Source: Lunularia cruciata (taxonomy: Eukaryota; Streptophyta; Marchantiopsida; Lunulariales; Lunulariaceae). Taken from it: DNA of 64,000 bases. The notes beneath the pieces were generated by a model. The model did not search any database and was not told the origin of the DNA. It saw only the letters and a program-made list of their open reading frames with translations. Position 1 is the first letter of the stretch; every line of letters starts with the position of its first letter. Shown here piece after piece: positions 11,917 to 21,489 of this stretch. The stretch spans positions 1,922,001 to 1,986,000 of the forward strand of contig OX419757.1 in the NCBI GenBank assembly GCA_948567375.1, written 5' to 3'. The position numbers and the translations under genes were made by a program.

Positions 11917-11999
11917 CCTTGTCAAAGATAGTATATGAGCATCTTAGAGATTGTTATCAAGCAGATGATCCTTCTAGTGGATTTTCCAAGCTGCTTTAG
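11685..11999 (+). CDS. Chimeric ORF: copia fragment joined to R2-like RT
   Basis: This 104-codon open frame reads copia gag-pre-integrase and integrase-start residues up to about 11915. It then passes without a frameshift into the R2-like block VYEHLRDCYQADDPSSG, which in copy 1 lies at 6537-6590. The junction therefore preserved the frame, although the flanking element is otherwise full of stops. I have no evidence that it is expressed. It could be chance preservation of a short frame. Confidence 0.45.
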   Translation: MHLSKQNLYALKKVVEGLKLDLKGNLKFCIGCAEGEEHKAPIPKKSSSRASSLLDAIHSDVWGYMTKKSLRGAAYYISLSKIVYEHLRDCYQADDPSSGFSKLL

Positions 12000-13360
12000 G
12001 TGGCTTCATAGTAGCAAGGAGAGATATTCCGACATCAATTAGTCGGGTGCTAGGTGCTAGTCAACTTCTCACAATAGAGAAGGACACAAGCAGCATTAAA
12101 CCAATTGTTACTTGAGAGATCTTTTGTGCTTGGTTAGCCACATCATTATCCTTTAGCATTGATCTCACTTCTGAGAGCACCTCAATCTACATCAGTTTGA
12201 AGTAGCTACATCTAGAGGTTGTGAGGTTGTATCTCTGGGCATCAAGGCACTCCTAGCTATCCACCTAGAGCGGGTCATCCTATAGGTGGATGGTGATAAT
12301 TTTTCAATGGTGTCTTTTGGGCATCCATCTTTTGAGAGCTTAGGGAGGCCATTGAACCCTTGGCAAGTCTCATTCCTTTTGTGAAGTCTTTATACAACTC
12401 TCCTACTTTCCTTTACTACCAACATGGTTGGCACAAGAAGGAATCACCGTCTTGGAATTAGTTGTTGATACATAACATAGAGATCCTTTAGGTGGATTTC
12501 TTTTGCATAGCTCACATAGAGCGCACTTATTAATACATTGGCCATGCTAGGTTGTGTATTTCTCTCCTTTGCAAGAAATACACACATTGTGAGCCCCATA
12601 GCTTAGATTAGGTAGGCCTTTGATCACTTGACTACCAAGCTACATCTTGTAGGCTTGAGAATCAAGATGTCAAAATGCAGAGAGCATGTCAAAGAGCATG
12701 GCCCCCTTTAGGTATCCCTCCTCACCTTGAGCTTCCAAAAGGGTGTGTGATATCTACAGATGGACTATATATTCTTGGAGTGCCAATAAGATCTAAGGAT
12801 TTATCACATACTTCTTAGATGTTGCACTTGTAGAGAATATTCTCCATGTAGATGACCTTCTACTATTAGAAGATCCGCAAGAGCATTTGGTATACTTTCC
12901 TCTAGTATTGCTAGTTAATTGACTTACCTTCTTTGCATGGTTCTACTTCCTTGACTTTCCTATCAAGTCTAAAATCTTTTGATAGGAGGATTATGGGAGT
13001 CTTTGGTGACATCACTAGACCAAGGATATTTGAGTGTGTAACAAGGGATTTGGCACATAGATAGACATCTCTACAAATCTCATGCGGAGAGGTAGGCCTA
13101 TTATATATGGAGGAGATGGCACCTTTAGCACTTTTGGGTAGTTGGGCTCTCTTGGCACCCCTACTTTTTTGCTATTTTGTGGTTGCTAACAAGCTTGTTT
13201 TGGAGGCATATGTGATTAAGGTGGAGGAGAGATACTTTCTCTCCAAGTGTTATTGCAGTAGAAGAGAGATGGTCTACCCTCCCAAGCACAAGAGGACCTT
13301 CCATCCATTGCTTCACTATTGTCAGGTTAGACCAAAGGTTTGTAGTCTTCCTTGATGGAG
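11917..13360 (+). pseudogene. Copy 2 reverse transcriptase, heavily degraded
   Basis: The region aligns with copy 1 from 6533 to about 7930: the GGIRPIA-type block (about 12085-12110, altered), the block around the catalytic site (about 12570-12600, where ADDT is lost), and the thumb region around 12990-13020 (GVFGDIT). The open frame 13107-13355 (82 codons) preserves the stretch after the thumb, beginning MEEMAPLALLGSWALL, which is also seen in copies 1 and 3. Frequent stops show that the copy cannot make an RT. Confidence 0.6.
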
Positions 13361-13429
13361 GAACAATGTTAGCATGTGCTATATTCTCTCTTAGTTGACT
13401 CGTGCATTCCTTGAGTCACTAGAGCACAT

Positions 13430-14224
13430 CTTTGCTCTTGCTTTCGCAAGGGTGCAAGCTCTTGGATCCTAGCTCAATCGTAGATCAAGGCATTCTAAAT
13501 CACACTAGCTACCTACTCTACATCGATGAAATTCCACCTAGGTTTGGTCCACTCGTCTACATCTTTGTTACTCGCTTGTGAGTGTGGTTCTACACTAGAT
13601 GCAGCAATGGTCCATATGACATAGTGTCCTTTTGGAGGATAGAGAATAACTACCCATGATGCCATTAGAGATACAATGTTTTCTATGGCATAAGACAGTG
13701 GAAACCTTGCTTGGAGGGAGCGTTTTATTCTTTGCAGACAACATGTGTCAAAGCAAACTTGTACTTGATCCAAGATGATCAAGTGACAATGGTGGATGTT
13801 ATAGTTATAGACTCTAAGCGTAATGCAATTTTAGAAGGAGTGAGAGGGAGTGATTACTCATCTCCTTGGATGAGCGGCAAGCAAAAGGATAGCAAGCAAG
13901 GTCTCCAAGTATAGAGAGGTATGCAATGAGGTCACCTCTTTGGTCCTCTAGCCTTTGGAGTTATATGGGATGATGGACACAAATTTTGACACATTTGTCA
14001 AGGAGTGCAAAAGAGCTTATCATATAAGATGTCAGGGTGTACCACTCTCACTTTCATACTTTACAATATACTTTAGACAGCATGTGTCCATTGCTCTACA
14101 GAGAGCATTGACTGGTGCAATCCATAGGAGAGCAATCACAATAGGTGATGCTTCTTCGGATACTCCACTAATTTGTAGACCTTACAACTTGCATAGCCCA
14201 GATGTCTTTGGTGCGGTAGGATAG
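13430..14224 (+). pseudogene. Copy 2 knuckle and endonuclease region
   Basis: This region aligns with 8030-8800 of copy 1. The knuckle's first Cys pair (TGTGAGTGT at about 13578) is present, but the codon expected for its His appears changed. The endonuclease core is open from 13711 with LYLIQDDQ and VDVIVID blocks. The C-terminal block at 13955-14224 is open and better preserved than in copy 1, ending FGAVG. That intact end suggests the family protein terminates close to the 3' repeat. Confidence 0.55.
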
Positions 14225-14244
14225 ATTTCTCAAATCTAGACTCT

Positions 14245-14345
14245 TGGGACCTAGCTCCACTTTCCTTTTTGTCTCTCCCTTGTACAGCTTGATGGGGTCT
14301 TCCCATTTTTCAAGCCCGCTATATGGTCTACTTTTTCTCTTTACA
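14245..14345 (+). repeat. 3' inverted terminal repeat of copy 2
   Basis: The repeat runs from GGGACCTAGCTCCAC through TTGTACAGCTTGATGGGG to TTTTTCTCTTTACAC. It matches the 3' end of copy 1 and, reversed, the lone fragment at 59603-59681, where AAGACCCCATCAAG is shared exactly. Confidence 0.7.
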
Positions 14346-15133
14346 CTTATTTCATTTGACCTTGTTTTATGCTGTCTGCCCTAGGGTCTGCCCCCAAAAG
14401 TCCCCAACAAGAGAGAGTCTTCCCGTGAATGATTAGCTTGCGAAAGAAAGATATATTCAAACGGGACATCACATCATGTACGCCTGCCTCTACAACATAA
14501 AAAGTTTCATACAACTTTTTTAAACCTCCACAATTCTGCACAAACATTCTTATGGAATTGCTCACAATCATTTTCTGTCTGATCCAGGAAATGACTGTTA
14601 AGCAAAGTTAAAGAATTTGGAAATTCGAGCGGTCATCTTATTAACTTGATGGTCGGGCTATAGCAATTGGCTCCATATATTCTATGAAACGACTAGGAGT
14701 TAATGTGTAATAGTAATAAACACCGAATGAAAGATTTAATAAACACTAAGTTTATGGGATGGGATGAGTATGACTGTGAATTGTTCCTTGTTTGGTCACT
14801 ATATGTGAATGCTCCACGTAGTATCCGTGATAGTAGTACTCGTGGACGCACAGGCAAAATAGCAAGGGCGACTTTCATTCACGACACGCGCAGACTCTTG
14901 TTTTCACGTGCAGAGTATTTATTTGTTAGAAACAGGGTCATACAGTGAAACACTCGTAAACAGGTCCATACGGTAAAATACTAGTTGAAACACGGTCATA
15001 TTGTGAAATTGCTCTACAAAGTACAAAGTATGATACTCAGATTTTCCTGTCTACACATCTAATCACACAAGATTAAAGCCAAAGGCCTGGGTAAAGTCTT
15101 AGACAACAAGAGTCATCATGACATGTTTACGAC
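14346..15133. other. Spacer upstream of the U6-like sequence
   Basis: No gene is recognisable. Base composition returns to that of the first 5 kb. It contains the three degenerate ~29-bp repeats at 14932-15010. Short open frames on both strands (for example 14703-14948) overlap each other and carry no motif. Confidence 0.4.
14932..15010. repeat. Three degenerate ~29-bp tandem units
   Basis: Units start at 14932, 14960 and 14990. Each follows the pattern ACAGGGTCATACAGTGAAA, then 8-10 bp ending in GAA or TAA; the third is incomplete. The similarity is clear, but every unit has substitutions. Confidence 0.65.
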
Positions 15134-15175
15134 GACCATTTCTCGATTCGTGCGTGTCATCCTTGCGTAGGGGCC

Positions 15176-15206
<31 letters not shown>

Positions 15207-15227
15207 TTCGGATGTTCCCAAAGAGAC
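15134..15227 (-). ncRNA. U6: U6 snRNA-like sequence, probably a pseudogene
   Basis: The minus strand matches plant U6 snRNA nearly end to end. It has a 5' stem region beginning GTCTCTTTGGGAAC, the stretch AAATTGGAACGATACAGAGA with the ACAGAGA box that pairs with the 5' splice site, AGATTAGCATGGCCCC with the AGC triad, then GCAAGGATGACACGCAC and the plant-type 3' end ATCGAGAAATGGTC. After GGTC the usual A/T-rich tail and the T-run that ends RNA polymerase III transcription are missing. The first stem also has a mismatch. I find no plant upstream sequence element in the ~90 bp upstream; a TATATA lies about 70 bp upstream, too far for the usual -30 TATA. This looks like a retroposed or decayed copy with a well-kept catalytic core. 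Confidence 0.8.
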
Positions 15228-18200
15228 GGAAATGGAATCAATACTGCGATCTAAAGCACTGCAAGATCTTATGCGAAAGCTACTTAACCCATGATACATA
15301 GATGTATATAACTTTACAGATTGGACGCAATACAGCACAGAGAGCGTTCCGCAGGGCTGTGCGTCTCTTCGACTCTCTGCCTTTACGAACAAGCTAATTC
15401 ACTGTTTGCATATTTTGTTTAGTTCTTTTCATTCATTTATTTTTTAGTCCTTCGGACAAAAATATTGGCTCCAAATCATTTGATTAATCTCCAAACGATA
15501 GGATTTGTTGCTGCAAAGCTCGTATTGTTGTATAAGCTACCTGTGGATGAGCTATGAGCTGCCGAGAGTTGGGGGTCCCTCGTTTGAATTTGTTCTGTTT
15601 GCATGCAATTATCCACAAAGGCTTGATGGGTCTTCTCATCCTTTTTTTTATCCTATGAGTGTGGCGTTTCAGCTCCACCGAGTTTGTTGCAAGTGTGTCT
15701 TGAATCCTCAATTCAAATTTTAATGGCACTTTGCCAAGCGATTTGGCCGATTGATCACTTTAATTTGTCAGGAATATTAAGTTACAACTCAAGCGTTTGC
15801 CTGTTATGTAGTGTATCTTCAAGCCAGATTCGTTCTTCACACGCCTCAATCCCCCTCTCAACCTGCATTACTGTACAAACTTCTATTAATCACGCTCCGC
15901 CGACAACAAATCTGCGTCAAGATCTTCCTTCAATAGACATTTAGCGATCAGTTGTCGAAATTTACCTCTGTAGCGCGCATCTTGTTTGCGTTGTTGTTCT
16001 AGAGTGCAATTATAGCTCATGCTGGGTGTCAATTTTTTTATTTTTCTATCAATTTGTCCATTTAGTGGATACAAAGAGGGTAACAACTTGTCGAATACAA
16101 CGATCAGACAGAAAAGAGAAGCTGAAATCTGGGACTCAGATGATCATGTGTCCACACTACTCCTACGTTCCAAATCGATTTGCAACTACTCGGTGGGGAC
16201 CAACTGACCTCACTGTGCATAGATCTACATTCACTCATTGCCTATAGTATTCTCGTAATATAGCTCTCACTAGACCAAGTAGATGGAAAACCAGTTCACG
16301 AAGATTACATGAAGCGCTCGACCGAAAGCAAGGCTATGTTTTTAAAAAAGGCATATTTATCCATGTAATTTGTCTTTATCATAGGAGTTGCAGTTGATAC
16401 TGTGATGACGCGACACAAAGGTGAGCAGGTGGTTGCTGTGGAAATTTCTTGATGTTGAATAGATCGTGGATCATCAATCTGGAAGAAACTCGGAGCACAT
16501 CAAATAGACGTCGGATTTGACTAGCACTGGAAATTGGCTAGTAAGACTGAGAATTTGTAACAATTTTTTTTTTAAATGCAATCAGCGACAAATATTCACT
16601 CATCCGCCCTAGGTGTTGCAAGTTGAGGATTGACATCTACCGGTCTCCGATGAAGTTTGTAAATTGTGAAATTGCATTCCAAGCTTCAATAACATAGTTG
16701 GTTGCATATAGGAAATGAGCAACCCTTTCTATTAGACTCTTGCCATCCCTTGCCTTTGTCTCAAGTGAAATCATGAAAAGATCTTACCTGTAGGGGTTTT
16801 AGTCACCGCTTTTCTTATTTGAAATCTTCATATGTATAGCGTTTAATTAAGAACTCTTTTGAAAATGTGCCTGCTTAGGTGATTGACTATTATATATAGA
16901 TGTCATGGCATTGTCCATACGATGAAATGAGGTCGTTTAGTTCTTTCATAACAGAATAGAACTTTTAATACGTATGGACTTTTATGATCGTTCATAATCT
17001 TGATGTTTAGTGAATATATAAGGATTCAAAATATTCCAATGTCAATATTATAAGTTTTTGGACCCACTCACAAATTTCACAAATCCACCTTATGGATCTA
17101 CTCGCCCAATTATAATTGCTGAGTCAAGAGGACTCATCAATTACATAAGGAATTTGATGTATATATAGTAATCAAGTATGATGCATACCTCTATAATTTC
17201 TTCAGACTTTGGGGTAAGTTTAATTTTAGATTGTTAGATTTAGAATACATTTCTAATACCTTTACAATTAAATATTTTATTTTAACCACTTACCATTTTC
17301 CATTTTTATTATATGTTTAAGAAAAACACTTAACTTGATACAGTTTAAATCAAAATTTTCAATTTTATACATCACTATAATAATTTAAATTATTTAAATA
17401 ATTATAATTAGAGATTATATCAAAAGAGAAAAATCCTCATTATTATAAGAATAAATTCCATAGAATAAAATTCAGACTATGAACTTGTATAACTAACCTC
17501 AAATTTTTATTATTTAACCTAACTAGTATAAAGAAAAGTATTTTGAAACTCTATGGAGACCACCCACTCACTCACCATAAAAATGCATGCTCTTATGACC
17601 TCCACGTGAGGTATTCAAGCGAAATCTTTCTTTATTAATACGTTGATGTATTTACATCAAAAGCCGGGAACCTTATTAGCTGAATATATATTGTAACATT
17701 TATAAGGTAAGAATGGACTTCTTGAACTCGTTTATTTTGGATTACCTGTCGACTGCATGTAGCTTAATAACTTATTATTTAAATATTTAATATGTCATTA
17801 TATTATTCATGCATAATTATATATACTTATACCCAATAATTTGTACCATCAAATATGATCAATAATGATCAACTTAATTTTCATAATCAAATGTCATTGA
17901 GTTTCGTATCAAAAACATTGAAATCATATGTTGAGATAGTTCGGTTCCTATCTACCTAAAGTTGGTACTATTCCAATAAAGTTCAATAGAATGTGGTTAT
18001 ACAATTCTTGCATGTGATTTTAAGTTACCGCCCTTAACATATCCACTTCATGTATAATTCAAACATCAAAACATCTCAAAATAATTAAAGCTAAAAATCA
18101 TAGGAGAATATCCTACACGTTAGAAGAAAATTAACTGATTGTATCTTAAGGACCAGAAACATGCACTACATTATCTTTTATAGCGTAAATGTTATTTTTC

Positions 18201-19152
18201 AACATAAATTTTAGTTCCAATCTAAAATCAAATCAACGTGTGTTAATTATAAAAAGTTAATAGCATAAGAATATAGAATATATGGTGTATGAAAAAACAA
18301 ATGCTAGGATTCTTTTCTCTTAATAATTATAATTTTCATGTGATACTAGTAACATATTATTCAACTTCTATAGTTATTAGTTCCTTTTTATCCAAATGAT
18401 TTACTGGTGTATTATACAAGCATAATACATAATTTAGATATTTTTATATTGGTTTCAAATAAATTACAATTTTTACTAGAAGTCCCAAGTAAAATGTATA
18501 ATCATATAATTATTTATTTATTTATTCATTATTAAAAAGAAAATAGAATCCATATTTTCCCCTCTAATAATTCTTTGCATTATTGGTTAAGGTTTTTGGA
18601 ACCTTATAGATAAGGTGGGACTATAAGTTTTCTTGCTTAAATGAAAAAACAAAGTTCACATATTTCTTATAGTACATTGATATAGTAATCTTTAATGGTA
18701 GAAAATTTCCCAATGTTTATTATGCCATTCATTTTATATGCTAAGAGTACAATTGACATCTTTTATCAATTCAAATTCATTATGTTATTCAAAAATTTAA
18801 CATAGAATTATGCATGTAAATTTATGTATCTATTTAAATTTTGAAACGTATAAATCTATTAAGTTTCTTTATGATATAAGATTGCATATATTGTTATAAA
18901 TGTAAGAATGAGTAAAGACTGATATTACAAGTTATCATCATTCAAAATATTTTAAGTCTCACAAGATATGGCTTTGTATCAAATTTGATTTCATTCACAT
19001 TTCCATCAATTATTTCTTTTTCTAAATTACCATTTCATTCTATATTATCTATAAAAAGCACACATCTTTCATTCAACACAAATGATTATTGGAGTATTTT
19101 AACTTATCTTTCTTATTGTACATATATAACTCGCTACACAACATAATTGTTG
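15228..19152. other. AT-rich spacer
   Basis: From about 16300 the sequence becomes strongly AT-rich, with many TTAATAT-like stretches. Open frames are few and short (for example the antisense pair 15484-15729 minus and 15505-15723 plus). I see no RT, integrase, transposase, LTR or RNA gene. It may be old transposon remains or gene-flanking DNA. Confidence 0.45.
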
Positions 19153-19786
19153 TAAACATCATACACTATAGAAATCACAACTCATATAGAGGTCACATAT
19201 GAACTCCAAAGACCACAATAATTTTTTGATCACAACCTAAATAAAGTCTCAAATCTGAACACTCACCACTCAATATACACTGCCAACCAACCTTGATCCT
19301 TGATCACATTGTCAAACCACATCCTCTCTAGGATCACATCATCAAACCACACCCACTCTAGCTAAGAGAATCAAGATAATGTTTATAGGCCTCTATACAC
19401 CATAACCAAGAGCTTGAAGGCTCAACATAGAAGAAGTGAGCTCTCTAGAGTTTCACTTCAAGGTATATCCGCTTTGGAGTGGCCAAGAATCCAAACCTAA
19501 TGGCACATATGATGGTGCAAATGGTAGCTTCAATGATGCAATCATTTAACCTAACACAATATCTACCCGCCGCTAAGTAGTTCTTGAGCAACTTGTGATA
19601 ATATGGTGACTACCAAAAATAACACTCAAACATCCTAACAAACTAGCTTGGGTGTTACAAATGTCATGACAATTGTCATGCATATATAAATCATAAAACA
19701 TCATATATCATTGTCAACATCATATACTATAGAAGCACAACCCATATAGAAAGTCACACATGAACTCCAAAGACACACAATTGTTG
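19153..19786. repeat. ~75-bp direct repeats flanking a partial LTR
   Basis: 19153-19226 and 19702-19786 share CATATAGA, CACATATGAACTCCAAAGA-like and CATCATA blocks in the same order. They bracket the partial LTR at 19227-19658. The right copy is the end of element B's internal region. The left copy therefore looks like a duplication that replaced the rest of the 3' LTR. Confidence 0.6.
19227..19658 (-). repeat. Partial 3' LTR of element B
   Basis: On the minus strand the LTR begins TGTAACACCCAAGCTAG at 19658. It matches element A's LTR (around 60090-60270: CATTTGCACCAT, TGTTGAGCCTTCAAG, CTTAGCTAGAGTGGGTG) and the segment 47903-48604. Only the first ~430 bp of the ~1.5-kb LTR remains; the rest is replaced by the duplication at 19153-19226. 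Confidence 0.7.
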
Positions 19787-19944
19787 CCTAATTGGTGGTT
19801 AGGTCCCTCCAACCTCATATAACCATCTACTCCAAGTATATGCCTTATAATGAGCAAAGGTCAAGCAATTGAGAGCTATCAAGCCCCATTACTAGTCGCA
19901 TGTTTGTAATCTATATCATATAAGGAGTAAATTAGCTATAGTGT

Positions 19945-20090
19945 CAAGTACATCAAGGACATAGCTAGTGCTCAAAAGGAACCACCATGAGGAGAAGGAT
20001 CAAACATGCTATATGCCATCCTCTCCAACAACTATCACATGCCAACATGGTAATAGCTCTACTCAAGGAGCTACCTAACATACACCACAA
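19945..20090 (-). pseudogene. PHD-like zinc finger after the integrase
   Basis: The minus strand reads a C4HC3-type pattern: WCML, then MLACDSCWRGWHIACL, then LCP followed by a stop and a Cys. The CDSC-x4-WH-x2-C core is typical of PHD fingers, which read histone H3 tails. The second Cys of the first pair is Gly and a stop lies between the last two Cys, so the finger is not functional here. Its place after the integrase is where other gypsy elements carry a chromodomain, which suggests a chromatin-targeting tail. The assignment rests on spacing and the CDxC/WHxxC core. Confidence 0.6.
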
Positions 20091-20479
20091 GTGTACACCT
20101 ACAATTGCCAAGTTTGGGTACATCACGCCATCAATGTTTGGGAGGTTTTATGGTACACAATTGCATACATGATCCTTCTAAACACACAATAACATCTTTC
20201 CAACATAAGGACTTTGGTAAGCAAAACCTCAAGCACTCTCACAATAATGTGGCATGTAGTCACATCAAGAGCCTTTGGTACAATTTGTTATAGATATACA
20301 TAATCACCTTGATGAAACTAATGGATCTATAAATTTCCCTCTCAAGTAGTGGCAAAATGTAAGGTATCCTTATGGTGACTAATTGCTAAGTTCTCAAAGG
20401 CCATCGACATCACTCTCCAAAAGATCTTTGCTCATTGAGAACATATGCTCACCAAAATCCAGATCATCCAAGTCCAAAA

Positions 20480-21345
20480 CTATAATCACATCACAAAAAA
20501 TGGTGACACATAAATTTGGATCTTGTCCATAGAGAAAGAAGTAGAGAAAAGGATTCTAAGGAGGCTTGTTGGCTAAACCAATAGCTCATAGCTAACCAAG
20601 GCAATTGAAGATCTCAATCTTGCAATTGAAACCTTTGCAAACTATACTTACACAATCTTTTCTTCACCATTTGAATCATTATTTCTACTAAACCATTTTC
20701 TTGAAGGTGATCTTGGGAGGGAGTATAATGATCAATCTAGGCCTTGTCGCACAAGACCTAAAACTCACTATACCCTAATCAATCAAGACCTCAACTAGTG
20801 CACCAAAATGACTAAGAAACCTATCCAAGAACAAATAATTTGTCCCTTCACTAGACTTGTGATGAAATACCATCAACTCAATCCACTTAGAGAAGTGCAC
20901 CACCATAACCAAAACATATTAATGATGACTCATAATAAATGGTAAAGGTCTAGTGAAGTCTAACTCTCGTAGGAACCTAACCTTTGATAGGTAGTAGGTA
21001 TAATTGTGGCAAAAGAGCATTGAATGATGCTCTAACTCAATCATAAACCACACATCTAGTAAAAATTTGTTTTACATTGTTCTACATCATATGCCACCAA
21101 TAATGATTCTAAAGTAAGCTATGTGTGTGCTTTACTCCAAAATGTCCTAGCTCCTCATGAGCATATCATACCAATTGGAGCCTTTAAGATAGAAGGAATA
21201 CTATTCACACTCTACCATGTTCCCATACCCAAAGAAGATGTTTGCATTCCAATCTAAATTGCATGGCTTGTTGAAGAACACTATCTCTCTCCTTGGCACC
21301 AATTGTGCCACGTACAACACCAATGCAAAGATAGTCCATCAATAA
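20480..21345 (-). pseudogene. Integrase of element B
   Basis: A gypsy-type integrase is readable across several stops: the HHCC zinc region (EELGHFGVKHTHSLL, then a Cys-x2-Cys-like CVVYD block with one Cys changed), a core with KWIELM-like and FRSCATRP-like pieces, and a C-terminal core starting near 20750 (MVKKRLCKYSLQRFQLQ). Expected catalytic blocks can be located but carry substitutions and stops. The upstream HHCC segment joins sequence around 21470 that shows the pre-integrase spacer (AKERDSVLQQAMQFRLECK). Confidence 0.6.
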
Positions 21346-21489
21346 GACATCATCATGAATATCTTGTTGACCTGTACCAATATCTCAACTCTTTTGGATC
21401 TAATACCTCAACAACTCTTCTTGTCTATATTGAGAGAGATATTTGAACACACCTAATTTGGGCAACCAAAGAAGTAGGCTCAAGTGAAG

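Larger units (their letters stand above)
9240..14345 (+). mobile_element. R2-like retroelement copy 2
   Basis: This is the same family as copy 1. An inverted-end-like block at 9240-9280 (ACAAGGAACAGACC through AAGCTCC) resembles the inner part of copy 1's 5' end. The leader at about 9830-10200 aligns with 5236-5640. The finger region (about 10260-10600), RT (about 11917-13020), knuckle/endonuclease (13440-14220) and 3' end (14245-14345) follow in the same order. About 550 bp at 9290-9830 has no counterpart in copy 1; it contains a hairpin (9419-9448, one mismatch) and two ~33-bp direct repeats near 9670-9745. A copia fragment interrupts the RT at 11092-11916. Stops and frameshifts are more frequent than in copy 1. 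Confidence 0.7.
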
